From assembly GCF_018130385.1 (NCBI RefSeq), contig NZ_JAFCLU010000004.1:186001-250000 (forward strand): DNA of 64,000 nt. Reading direction: 5' to 3'. The DNA is from Bradyrhizobium sp. AUGA SZCCT0283. Lineage in GTDB: Bacteria > Pseudomonadota > Alphaproteobacteria > Rhizobiales > Xanthobacteraceae. Positions 19,839 to 27,776 of this stretch are shown piece by piece. Each line of letters starts with the position of its first letter. Position 1 is the first letter of the stretch. The notes below the pieces were generated by a model that did not search any database, was not told the origin of the DNA, and saw nothing but the letters and a program-made list of their open reading frames with translations. The position numbers were made by a program, and so were the translations under genes.

Positions 19839-21488
19839 CTACGGCGCCGGAATCGCCAGCAGGGTCGAGATGCCCCGGCCGCGGATGTCGTAGACGCGCG
19901 CGAACACGACATCGTCACGCTTGATTTCCACCATGACGGGCGCGGTGAGGCCCTTGCAGTAGAATTCGCCCAGCGTCATCGCGAAGTCGGCGGACTGGCT
20001 GTCCCAGCCGATCGTGAAGTCGGGGCCGAGCGCCACCTGCGCCGGGCGCTGCGGGCCGCATACCGCGACCTTCCATTTACGTCCCTGCGGCGGCGATTCC
20101 TGCCGCTCGACCAGCTCTTCGCGCAGGCCGTCGGACGCCTGCTTCAGCGCCAGCCCCCAATAGTCCAGCATGAACAGGCTGTCGGCGGAGCGCACGGTGC
20201 CGGCGATGTGGTTGAAATGGGTGTATTCATAAGGGTGCAGGCGGATCATCTCGCTGAGCGGCAACAGCAGTCCGAACGTGAACACCGCCAGCGCGGCAGG
20301 CTGCCAGCGGCGGTGATTGTGCTTGAGCCAGTTCATGCCCCAGGCGAACGATACGCCGGCGAGCACCGCCATCGGCGGGATGACGAAAACGAAATGCCGG
20401 ATGCCGTTGTAGAGCGCCGGCCGCTTCACCATCGCGATCACCAGCGGCAGGCTGGCCGCCAGCGTCAGCATCAGGAAGATGGTCTTGCGGCGGGCCGAGA
20501 CGTCCGCGCGCGACAGCGACATGAAGGTGCCGACGACGCCGGCGAGCAGAAGCGCGAGCAATATTTCGGGAAGCTGCAGCGCGAACAGCGTCGGCAGGTA
20601 GGACCACGGCATATCAGGCACCGAGACCAGCGCGCCGTCGAACATTTCCTTCCAGGGCTTTTCGAAGAAATGCGAGAAATAGGTCAGCGCCTTGAAAGGA
20701 TGGTCCGCCTCCATGATCGACCACGGCCACACCAGGCCCATGATCAGGTAACCGACCACGAGGCCGGGCAGCAGCACGTACACGACATGGGCGAAGCGGC
20801 GCATCGCTTCGCGCGCGCCTTGCGTGCGAACGTCATCGATCAGCAGCGGGACGAAGCCCACGATTGCATAGACCAGCGCCAGCCCGCCGAGAATCCGGCA
20901 GCCGATGGAGAGACCGGCGCCGAGGCCGACGATCAGGATGGTTCGCGGCGAGGGGGCGGGGTATTCCTCGGCGAGGCGCACCAGACCCAGGATCAGGATC
21001 ACCATCGAGACGGCAAACGGCGCGTCTTTCGGGTTCATGAACATGTGCCCGTAGAAGGTCGGGCACAGCGCCAGCAGCAGCAGCGTCGCGAGCCCGGCAA
21101 GCGGGCCGCCGACACGCCGCGCCAGCCGCCAGGTCACGGCAAGGCCGATCAGGCCGACGACGGCGCCAAGCAGGCGGCGCGTTTCAAATAGTTCGAGCGG
21201 AATGACCTTGTGCAGCAGCGCCGCCACCATGTCGAAGCCGCCGCCATACATGTAGAGATTGGCGAACGACAGCGCGCCGGTGTCCTTGAAGCCGGAACCG
21301 TACATCCGCAGCAGCAGGTCGGCATATTCGGCGTGGGTGTAGTCGTCCCAGCCCAGTCCGTAGTCACGGAAGGTGAGGCCCGCAACGAGCGCGACCACGG
21401 CCAGCGCGAATATGGCAAGGTCGTCGCAGGTCCGCTCCACCGAGCGCCGCGCGGGCGTATCGAGGGCAGAAGTCGTGATGGCTGACAT
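19839..21488 (-). CDS. Glycosyltransferase family 39-like membrane protein
   Basis: A 549-residue polytopic membrane protein resembling GT39/ArnT-type dolichol- or polyprenyl-phosphate sugar transferases. The first periplasmic loop contains GLGWDDYTHAEYADLL, whose acidic pair is typical of the active site. About eleven membrane spans follow, with ALCPTFYGHMFMNPKDAPF in a loop that also matches the family. The C-terminal 120 residues are a soluble periplasmic tail. Acceptor unknown; lipid A, glycans or proteins are all possible. It is a single gene, with a 346-base divergent region upstream. Confidence 0.82.
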   Translation of the reverse strand: MSAITTSALDTPARRSVERTCDDLAIFALAVVALVAGLTFRDYGLGWDDYTHAEYADLLLRMYGSGFKDTGALSFANLYMYGGGFDMVAALLHKVIPLELFETRRLLGAVVGLIGLAVTWRLARRVGGPLAGLATLLLLALCPTFYGHMFMNPKDAPFAVSMVILILGLVRLAEEYPAPSPRTILIVGLGAGLSIGCRILGGLALVYAIVGFVPLLIDDVRTQGAREAMRRFAHVVYVLLPGLVVGYLIMGLVWPWSIMEADHPFKALTYFSHFFEKPWKEMFDGALVSVPDMPWSYLPTLFALQLPEILLALLLAGVVGTFMSLSRADVSARRKTIFLMLTLAASLPLVIAMVKRPALYNGIRHFVFVIPPMAVLAGVSFAWGMNWLKHNHRRWQPAALAVFTFGLLLPLSEMIRLHPYEYTHFNHIAGTVRSADSLFMLDYWGLALKQASDGLREELVERQESPPQGRKWKVAVCGPQRPAQVALGPDFTIGWDSQSADFAMTLGEFYCKGLTAPVMVEIKRDDVVFARVYDIRGRGISTLLAIPAP

Positions 21489-21834
21489 GGCGATTGGTAA
21501 CCCGGCGTCCCTATGGCCCAGCTTGGATATTCTTGAGCCTCATTCCCCGGGTACCCATATAGCGCAGTTCCATTACCAAGTAATTGGGAATTGTGGCCTA
21601 AATCCCTGATGCAATGCAACAAAAGGGCAGTAATTGGTAGCTGGTAAGACTACGGGCGGCGGGCTGAACGGTACCTGAATGGCAGCATGATTGTCCGCGA
21701 CAGGAATCCTGCAACCGGACGACGCTATTGCGGAACCCGGGACGCAATTGGCGGTTGGCGGTGCGCACAATATGACGGTATCGTGGCGCGGGGCGGCTGG
21801 CGAGCGTTTCGGGCGCGGCTGAGGGGTTGGTTCG
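21489..21834. other. Divergent intergenic region
   Basis: 346 bases between the GT39-like gene (minus) and the next membrane protein (plus). Base composition is a little richer in A+T near 21500-21700 (for example CAAGTAATTGGGAATTGTGG and GTAATTGGTAGC, a repeated AATTGG theme). No tRNA, small gene or clear promoter pair was recognised. The last part is GC-rich and shares codon-like composition with the following gene but has no supported start. Confidence 0.35.
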
Positions 21835-22713
21835 ATGATGTTTGTTATGTTGGTCGCCGGGATCGGCCTCGTTTTGGCGGGCCTGCTGGCGATCGGCTTC
21901 GGGATCCCGATCAAGGAATTCAGTACCGGCAACACGCTGATTATCGCCGGCGTGATCGGCGTCTGCACCGGCGCGATCATGCTCGCGCTCTGGATGACGG
22001 TCCGGGAGTTGAAGAACATCGCGCGGCGGCTCGGTTCTGGCGTGCCCGGCGCCGGCGTGCCTGAAGCGCGCGGTGAGGCCACGGTGCGGCCGGTGCTTCC
22101 CGTCGCGGCGACGCGGGATTCCGCCCCTGCCGGTGGCGGCTTCCCGGCCGCCGAGCAACCCGGCGCTCCAGGACCCTTCTCTCCGGCGGCACCGCCGCCG
22201 TGGCAGAACGAGACAGTCCTGCGTGATCATCCGATTCCGGAACCGATGCACCCCGAACCGCCACCGTCGACTTCGAAACCAAAGCGCAATTTACTGTTTT
22301 CATCGACATCGCGAAAAGAGCGCGAACGCGCCCAAGCGCGGTCCAGCGAGCCGCTGCCGCCGGACCTGTTGTCGTCGGACCTTCGCCCCAGGCCGCCCAC
22401 CGTGCCGCCGGTCGAAACTGCGGAACCGCCGCCCGCATCGTTCGAAGATGCCTGGCCGAAGGCGGAACGCTCAAAGCCCGGTGAAAGCCTGGCGCATCGG
22501 CGCGGCCGCATGCCCCCGACGCTCGCGGAAGCCAACGGCGGACCGGCGCACACCGAGGATCAGCCGGAGGTGACGGTGCTGAAATCGGGCGTTGTCGATG
22601 GCATGGCCTATTCGCTCTATTCCGACGGTTCGATCGAGGCCCAGATGCCGGAGGGGATGATGCGCTTCGCCTCGATCGATGAACTGCGCGCGCATCTCGA
22701 CCAGCGGCTCTAG
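21835..22713 (+). CDS. Membrane-anchored protein with proline-rich linker
   Basis: A 292-residue protein. Residues 1-25 and about 33-55 form two hydrophobic helices (LVAGIGLVLAGLLAIGFGIP and TLIIAGVIGVCTGAIMLAL). Residues about 65-225 are rich in Pro, Ala, Ser and charged residues and are probably disordered. The final 55 residues are compact (VLKSGVVDGMAYSLYSDGS, then RFASIDELRAHLDQRL) and look like a small folded cytosolic or periplasmic domain. The layout is typical of an uncharacterised Bradyrhizobium family. ATG at 21835 has GGGGTTGG upstream. No function is known. Confidence 0.7.
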   Translation: MMFVMLVAGIGLVLAGLLAIGFGIPIKEFSTGNTLIIAGVIGVCTGAIMLALWMTVRELKNIARRLGSGVPGAGVPEARGEATVRPVLPVAATRDSAPAGGGFPAAEQPGAPGPFSPAAPPPWQNETVLRDHPIPEPMHPEPPPSTSKPKRNLLFSSTSRKERERAQARSSEPLPPDLLSSDLRPRPPTVPPVETAEPPPASFEDAWPKAERSKPGESLAHRRGRMPPTLAEANGGPAHTEDQPEVTVLKSGVVDGMAYSLYSDGSIEAQMPEGMMRFASIDELRAHLDQRL

Positions 22714-22721
22714 ATTTTTGA

Positions 22722-22796
22722 TTTGACGCGTTTTCTTGACGCGAACCGGTGCCCACCCCGGATCAAGTCCGGGGCAGGCTTTCGCTGGAAAACACT
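22722..22796 (+). repeat. Rhizobial-type intergenic repeat, copy A
   Basis: About 75 bases: TTGACGCGTTTTCTTGACGC, then GAACCGGTGCCCACC, then a CCGG-ATCAAGT-CCGG core, then CAGGCTTTCGCTGGAAAAC. It is nearly identical to the reverse complement of 23402-23474. The CCCCGGATCAAGTCCGGGG core is itself a palindrome. It begins about eight bases after the upstream stop codon and could also help end transcription. Confidence 0.85.
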
Positions 22797-22982
22797 CTAA
22801 AACCGGCAATACTTGCCACGGGGCTGGCTATCGGAAATAAAGCGCCGCCGTTCTTGTCAGTTTCCCGGTACTTCGTTCATATTCGCCAAGTCGTACGAGA
22901 TTCCGCTGATGTATAGATGCGGTTGGATACTGTCCGAACCGTATGGCCGACAGATGCATTCGTGATCCCAAAAGGTTGAGCC

Positions 22983-23396
22983 ATGACCGATTCCGCCAGC
23001 AAGACGCCCGTCGAACTGACCGCCAATATCGTATCGGCCTATCTCAGCAACAATCCGACCCAGGCCTCGGAAATCCCGAACCTGATCAGCCAGGTCCATG
23101 CCGCGCTGATGCGGGTGTCGAGCGGCCGCCCCGAGACGCCGCTCGAGCCGGCCAAGCCTGCCGTGTCGGTGAAGAAGTCGATGACCCCGGAATATCTGGT
23201 CTGCCTCGAGGACGGCAAGCGCTTCAAGTCGCTGAAACGCCATCTGCGCACGCAGTACAACATGACGCCGGAGCAATATCGCGACAAATGGGGCCTGCCG
23301 CCGGACTATCCGATGGTCGCGCCGAACTACGCGGTGGCGCGTTCACAACTCGCCAAGAAGATGGGCCTCGGCCAGCAGGCGCGGAAGCGGAAGTAG
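22983..23396 (+). CDS. mucR: MucR/Ros-family transcriptional regulator
   Basis: A 137-residue regulator of the Ros/MucR family, which controls exopolysaccharide, motility and symbiosis or virulence genes by binding AT-rich DNA with an unusual prokaryotic zinc finger. The N-terminal half (ELTANIVSAYLSNN) is the oligomerisation region. The finger is at about residues 73-105: YLVCLEDGKRFKSLKRHLRT, then NMTPEQYRDKWGLPPDYPMV and APNYAVARSQLAKKMGLGQ. Of the usual ligands, Cys (CLED) and His (KRHL) remain, but the second Cys is Asp and the last His position reads Gln-Tyr (RTQYN). The gene is flanked by two inverted copies of an intergenic repeat. Confidence 0.93.
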   Translation: MTDSASKTPVELTANIVSAYLSNNPTQASEIPNLISQVHAALMRVSSGRPETPLEPAKPAVSVKKSMTPEYLVCLEDGKRFKSLKRHLRTQYNMTPEQYRDKWGLPPDYPMVAPNYAVARSQLAKKMGLGQQARKRK

Positions 23397-23401
23397 TCCA
23401 A

Positions 23402-23474
23402 AGCGTTTTCAAGCGAAAGCCTGCCGGACTTGATTCGGGGTGGGTACCGGTTCGCGTCAAGAAAACGCGTCAAA
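23402..23474 (-). repeat. Rhizobial-type intergenic repeat, copy B (inverted relative to copy A)
   Basis: Reverse-complement counterpart of 22722-22796, starting six bases after the mucR stop. Right end AAGAAAACGCGTCAAA, centre TTGATTCGGGGTGGG, left end GTTTTCAAGCGAAAGC. Differences from copy A are scattered single bases and a shorter GC core. Together the pair brackets mucR. Confidence 0.85.
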
Positions 23475-23488
23475 CAAAACTCTGAACG

Positions 23489-23917
23489 TCAGGAAGCCGC
23501 GGCCAGCGCCTCGCGCGCGTCGGCGCGGATGCGCTCGACCATGGAGCGCAGGCCGTTCGAACGCTGCGGCGTCAGATGCTCGCGAAATCCGAATTCGTCG
23601 AATACGGCAAGCGCATCCGTTGCCAGGATCTGCTGCGGCGTGTGGCCGGAATAAAGCGTGAGCAGGATCGCGATCAGGCCGCGCACGATGTGGGCGTCGC
23701 TATCGCCCAGATACTTCAGCCGCGGCTCGCCGTTGCCGCTGCGGTCGATCTGCCTGGACAGCCAAACCTGGCTGACACAGCCGTTCACCTTGTTCTCGGC
23801 GGAATGTTCGGCCTGCGGCATCGGCTCGAGCGTTCGGCCGAGTTCGATGACGTACCGGTAGCGGTCGTCCCATTCCTCCAGCAGCTCGAAATTGTCCCTG
23901 ATTTCGTCGATCGTCAT
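23489..23917 (-). CDS. sufE: SufE-family cysteine desulfuration protein
   Basis: SufE takes sulfur from the cysteine desulfurase SufS for iron-sulfur cluster assembly. 142 residues, normal. The active cysteine is in ENKVNGCVSQVWL (about residue 47), the N-terminus has the typical EIRDNFELLEEWDDRYRYVI, and the C-terminus ends with the usual HLTPQRSNGLRSMVERI. Cytosolic. No other suf gene is in the window, so it is detached from the main suf operon, as is common in Bradyrhizobium. Other SufE paralogues may exist in the genome. Confidence 0.93.
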   Translation of the reverse strand: MTIDEIRDNFELLEEWDDRYRYVIELGRTLEPMPQAEHSAENKVNGCVSQVWLSRQIDRSGNGEPRLKYLGDSDAHIVRGLIAILLTLYSGHTPQQILATDALAVFDEFGFREHLTPQRSNGLRSMVERIRADAREALAAAS

Positions 23918-24001
23918 CTTGGCCCGCGTCCGTTTCCTTAAAGTTCTATATAGGATGCGGATCGAACGAAAGCGATGGAAATGGAACCGGTTCCCGCGGC
24001 C

Positions 24002-24415
24002 TTATTTTGAGGCCAACGGCGTTCGCGGCAGCCGCCATTCGATCGCCATATCCTCTTCCGTCAGCGCATCAGTGGGCGACGCCACCACGGCCTCGGCGTC
24101 GTCGGCCGTGTCGATCGAACTGGTATGGTCGGGCTTCTTGTCGGTGACGGGCTTCTTGTCGGTGATGATCTTGTACAACTGGCGGGCGCCATCCTGGGCG
24201 CGCTGGCCGATCGCCGTCGCCGCCTGACCGCCGACCTCGCAGGCCGCCGGCTGGCGCTTGCAGAACTGGCCCATGTCGGAGACGGCGGCGGTCGCAGCCG
24301 ATACGGCTTCGGAGGCGCCGATCTGCGGCACCTTGTCCGATTCAGGCGTCTTTTCCCTGGGCAACAGCACGAGCACGAGCCCGAGCCAGAATGCCATGCG
24401 AAGCAGAAAAAACAT
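24002..24415 (-). CDS. DUF5330 membrane-anchored protein
   Basis: A 137-residue protein with one N-terminal membrane segment (MFFLLRMAFWLGLVLVLLP) and a soluble, mostly helical domain. The domain includes ASEAVSAATAAVSDMGQFC and QPAACEVGGQAATAIGQRA, containing the two conserved cysteines (FCKRQPAACE) of DUF5330. The C-terminal 45 residues are charged and probably unstructured (two DKKP repeats). Found widely in Rhizobiales next to unrelated genes; function unknown. It is divergent from the histidine kinase gene across a 423-base gap. Confidence 0.75.
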   Translation of the reverse strand: MFFLLRMAFWLGLVLVLLPREKTPESDKVPQIGASEAVSAATAAVSDMGQFCKRQPAACEVGGQAATAIGQRAQDGARQLYKIITDKKPVTDKKPDHTSSIDTADDAEAVVASPTDALTEEDMAIEWRLPRTPLASK

Positions 24416-24838
24416 CTCGCGACCCCGGTCGTCTCTTATGGTTGTGTTGCGGTTAGGTCCGCTGGTTTGCTTCTGACTAACAGCCGTCGATAAATCGCAA
24501 GTGTTTGCATTGAGGTAAAATCGCCGAAAATTTTCCGAAAAGCGGATTGATTCGATTCGGCGTAAATTTTCGATTGATGACCACTATCGCGCGAAAAGTT
24601 CGCGGCGCTCGCGCATCCACCATTTCGAAACCATAGATCGATGCGGCTCTAAACCTATCGTTCACCATCCGCGTCGAATGAGCGTCATGCGGGGCGTGAA
24701 ACTTCCGCGAATGCACGGTGTTGGTCGGCGAATCCCCGCGCCTTAGCGTTCGCTTAAGTTCGCTCTGACACGGTGGCGCAAAGATTGAGGGGGCGTTCCG
24801 GCGCGTCTGTCTGACGAACAAGCCGAAGCGCGAGAGCC
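24416..24838. other. Divergent intergenic region with a CtrA-like motif
   Basis: 423 bases between the DUF5330 gene and the histidine kinase gene. It is locally AT-rich around 24480-24600 (for example AAAATTTTCCGAAAAGCGG). At 24743-24757 it contains TTAG-CGTTCGC-TTAA, one mismatch from the CtrA consensus TTAA-N7-TTAA, about 80 bases before the kinase GTG. No gene or RNA was recognised. Confidence 0.45.
24743..24757 (+). promoter_or_regulatory. Near-consensus CtrA-type site
   Basis: TTAG-N7-TTAA with the correct 7-base spacer, one mismatch from the alphaproteobacterial CtrA recognition motif. It lies upstream of a DivJ/PleC-like kinase gene. Weak on its own; supported only by the functional context. 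Confidence 0.3.
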
Positions 24839-26647
24839 GTGACTGTTTTGAGTATCATCCACGATTGTCTCGATGCCCTGCTGCATCCCTCGGCGCGATA
24901 TGATGCGCTGACGCGCGCGCGTCACCGCGCATTCATGGCGCCGCGGCTGCTCGGCAGCCTGGCGGCGCTTGCGGCTTTTCCGATCTATCTGGCGATGCGC
25001 GGGGCGCCCACGGCGCTCGAGGTCGCGGCCTTCGCCTGGCTGATCGCACCCATTCTGTTGTCCTGGTTCCTGTCGCGCACCGGCCGCTACGAAGGCGCGC
25101 ATATCCTTTCCGCGTTGGCGCTGGCGGGCCTCGTCATGATGGTTGCGATAACCACCGGCGGTATCGAATCATTCGCCGCGGTCTGGCTCATCGTCGTTCC
25201 CCTGGAAGCCGCGTTGTCGGCCTCGCGCCGGGTGGTCGCGTTCGCTTCCACGCTGGCCCTGTCATGCGTCGCCTTGCTGATCGCGCTCGGACATTTTCAT
25301 TTCCTGCCGGTGGCGGAGTCGAACGCGGCCCTGCGCGGCGTTCTGATGGGAGCTGGCGTCGCTTCCGCGACGCTCTATGCGGCAGGATTGGCCGTCAGTG
25401 CCGAATCGCTGGCGCGCACTTCCGTGGCGTTGCTCTATCTGGAGGAAGACCGTTATCGCTTGCTCGCGCGAAACATGAGCGACGTGATTTCGCGTCACAG
25501 CCGCAACGGCGCCGTGGAATTCATTTCGCCGGCGGCGGAAGCCATGCTCGGCACGCCGGTTGCCCGGCTCACCGGCCATGGCCTGTTCGACCGCGTCCAT
25601 GTCGTCGATCGTCCGGCCTACCTCACGGCGCTGTCGGACGCCGCGCGCGGCAGCGAGCAACGCGTCGAATTCCGTCTCCGCCGCGACGCGGTTCGCGGCC
25701 AGAACATTTCCGCCGATTTCATCTGGGTCGAGATGCGTTGCCGGCCGCTCGAGCAGGTTTCGCCCGAGGCCGACGTCGTCGCCGTGATGCGCGACGTCAC
25801 CGACCGCAAGGTCCAGGAGCAGGCACTCGAACTGGCGCGCACCGCCGCCGAGCAGGCGGACGCCTCCAAGACACGATTCCTGGCTACCATGAGCCACGAA
25901 TTGCGTACGCCGCTGAACGCCATCATCGGCTTCTCCGAGATGATCGTGCATGAAGAGGCGATGATGCTCGATGCCGCGCGCCGCAAGGAATACGCGCAGT
26001 TGATCAACGATTCCGGCCAGCATCTCTTGTCGGTCGTCAACGGCATCCTCGATATCTCCAAGATGGAAACCGGCAATTTCGAAATTTCGCCGGAGCCGTT
26101 CGCGCCGCGCGCGGCGCTCTTGCACTGCTGCAATTTGCTGGCGCTGAAGGCGCGGGACAACGGCGTCGATCTGATCACCCGTGCCGCGGAGGACTTGCCC
26201 GTGATGAACGGCGATCCCCGCGCGTTCAAGCAGATCGCGCTGAACCTCGTCGCCAACGCCATCAAGTTCACCGAGCGCGGTGGCAGCGTGACGGTTTCCG
26301 CTGCGGTCGAGGGCGCGCGGCTGATGCTGCGTGTCACCGATACCGGCGTCGGCATTGCCGCCGAGGATCTGGCGCGGATCGGCGATCCGTTCTTCCAGGC
26401 CGGCAAGACCTATCAGCGCAAGCACGAAGGCACCGGCCTCGGCCTGTCGATCGTGAAGGGCCTGGTCGGATTGCACAATGGCGAGATGAACGTGCAGAGC
26501 ACGGTCGGCGAGGGCACCACGGTGGCTGTTGCCTTGCCGCTTGACATTGCGCCGCTGCTGACGCCTTCAAACAACGTCGCGCCGCTGAAACCGGCGCTGC
26601 GACCGGAACCACAGGATCAAGTCCATCAGGTGAAGAAACGTGCCTAG
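24839..26647 (+). CDS. Membrane PAS sensor histidine kinase (DivJ/PleC-like)
   Basis: A 602-residue sensor kinase. Five to six membrane spans fill residues 30-200 with no large periplasmic domain. A PAS domain follows (about 215-335, YRLLARNMSDVISRHSRNG). Then a HisKA domain with the phospho-accepting His in FLATMSHELRTPLNAIIGFS, and a HATPase with N box (NLVANAIKFTE), G1 (DTGVGIA) and G2 (GTGLGLSIVKGLVG). The layout and the HELRTPLNAIIGFSEM box match the DivJ/PleC/PdhS branch that controls DivK and CtrA in alphaproteobacteria, but that assignment is inference. GTG start at 24839. Its stop overlaps the next gene by eight bases. Confidence 0.85.
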   Translation: MTVLSIIHDCLDALLHPSARYDALTRARHRAFMAPRLLGSLAALAAFPIYLAMRGAPTALEVAAFAWLIAPILLSWFLSRTGRYEGAHILSALALAGLVMMVAITTGGIESFAAVWLIVVPLEAALSASRRVVAFASTLALSCVALLIALGHFHFLPVAESNAALRGVLMGAGVASATLYAAGLAVSAESLARTSVALLYLEEDRYRLLARNMSDVISRHSRNGAVEFISPAAEAMLGTPVARLTGHGLFDRVHVVDRPAYLTALSDAARGSEQRVEFRLRRDAVRGQNISADFIWVEMRCRPLEQVSPEADVVAVMRDVTDRKVQEQALELARTAAEQADASKTRFLATMSHELRTPLNAIIGFSEMIVHEEAMMLDAARRKEYAQLINDSGQHLLSVVNGILDISKMETGNFEISPEPFAPRAALLHCCNLLALKARDNGVDLITRAAEDLPVMNGDPRAFKQIALNLVANAIKFTERGGSVTVSAAVEGARLMLRVTDTGVGIAAEDLARIGDPFFQAGKTYQRKHEGTGLGLSIVKGLVGLHNGEMNVQSTVGEGTTVAVALPLDIAPLLTPSNNVAPLKPALRPEPQDQVHQVKKRA

Positions 26648-27389
26648 GCGTATTGACGACGATGACGAGATGCCGCGCCGCCGCCGTCGCGGCGCGAAGG
26701 CGGCTGCGATTGAAGTGGAGGAAGAGCGCGGCCTTGTGATGCGCGTCCTCCTGCACAGTCCGAAAGACATGGTCGCGGGCCTGCTCGCCGCTGCCGCGAT
26801 CTGCGCCATCCTCGCCAATGCGCTGTTCCTGCAGGCCGGACGCCATCCCTCGCCGATGTTCGGCTCGGTGGTGACGCTGCCGTCGCCGCAAGCTGCCGTC
26901 GTGAGCCCGTTGCCGCGGCCGCGCCCGGTCGAACTGACCTCAAGGCCGGTCGAGACAGAGCCGCCGGAAATCAGGCCGGTCGAGGTGAGGGGCGCTGATC
27001 CCAAACACGTCGAGATCAGGAGCGCCGATCCAAGGGGCGATGCCAGGAACCCTGACGCCAAAAACCCTGACCCCAAGAACCCTGACCCAATGGCCAATCT
27101 GGTGGTCAAGTCGACCGGTGCGCCTGCCGCGGCGCCCGCGAATGTGGCGCGTCCGCCCGCGTCGATTCCGGCCACCGCGCAGAGCGCCGGCGCGCGCCGC
27201 GTGGCGGCGGTGCAGCGCGCGCTCACCCAATATGGCTACGGCCAGTTGAAGCCGACCGGAGCGGTCGGTTCGGACACCCAGGCCGCGATCACAAAATTCG
27301 AACGCGACCGCAAGCTCCCGGTGACCGGCCAGATGTCCGATCGCCTGGTGAAGGAGCTCACGGCGATGATCGGCCACCCGATCGACTAG
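26640..27389 (+). CDS. Peptidoglycan-binding-domain membrane protein
   Basis: A 249-residue protein with an Arg/Asp-rich cytosolic start (RRIDDDDEMPRRRRRG) and one membrane helix at about residues 44-66. A long Pro/Glu-rich periplasmic linker contains short repeats (NPDAKNPDPKNPDP). The C-terminal PG-binding domain type 1 includes RRVAAVQRALTQYGYGQL and VGSDTQAAITKFERDRKLP. It probably anchors to peptidoglycan. GTG start at 26640, overlapping the kinase stop, so the two proteins are translationally coupled. Kinase and wall-binding protein may act together at the envelope. Confidence 0.83.
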   Translation: MPRRIDDDDEMPRRRRRGAKAAAIEVEEERGLVMRVLLHSPKDMVAGLLAAAAICAILANALFLQAGRHPSPMFGSVVTLPSPQAAVVSPLPRPRPVELTSRPVETEPPEIRPVEVRGADPKHVEIRSADPRGDARNPDAKNPDPKNPDPMANLVVKSTGAPAAAPANVARPPASIPATAQSAGARRVAAVQRALTQYGYGQLKPTGAVGSDTQAAITKFERDRKLPVTGQMSDRLVKELTAMIGHPID

Positions 27390-27422
27390 CTTCCGCCTGG
27401 TCGCTGGCCTATCGTCTTTTCC

Positions 27423-27767
27423 ATGCGATTGAAATCATCCATCTGGGTGGCCGCTTATCTGCGCCGCTGCCAGACCGAGGGAATCTTTGGCGCCGTGCGC
27501 AGGCGAGGCGCGGAGGAAGCCGGGGCCGTATTCGTCAAGGTGGCGCTGCTCGACGGCAATGCCATGCTTTTTGCACCTGCGCCGCAGACTGTCTATGACG
27601 ACAGCCGCCCGGCCGAGCGCATTTTCGTCCCGACATCGCCGCAACCGGTGCCCGAGCCATCCGTGGAGGAGCGCCTCGCCAAGGAAATCCGTTTCGATCC
27701 CGACGCCTGGATCGTCGAGACCGAGGACCGGGCAGGGCGCCACTTTCTGGATCTGGCGAAGGCTTAA
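27423..27767 (+). CDS. DUF1491 family protein
   Basis: A 114-residue cytosolic protein matching the DUF1491 pattern: N-terminal SSIWVAAYLRRCQTEGIFGA, a middle strand GAVFVKVALLDGNAMLF, and the C-terminal DPDAWIVETEDRAGRHFLDL. It is restricted to alphaproteobacteria and has no known function. It follows the PG-binding gene by 33 bases on the same strand, probably in the same transcript, and its stop lies nine bases from the end of the convergent DUF2336 gene. Confidence 0.82.
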   Translation: MRLKSSIWVAAYLRRCQTEGIFGAVRRRGAEEAGAVFVKVALLDGNAMLFAPAPQTVYDDSRPAERIFVPTSPQPVPEPSVEERLAKEIRFDPDAWIVETEDRAGRHFLDLAKA

Positions 27768-27776
27768 GAGTGCCAG

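Noticed and set aside
19653..21191. A 512-codon uninterrupted frame on the plus strand
   Set aside because: It is antisense to the GT39-like gene, rich in Arg, Gln and His as usual for shadow frames in high-GC DNA, and has no domain-like segment.
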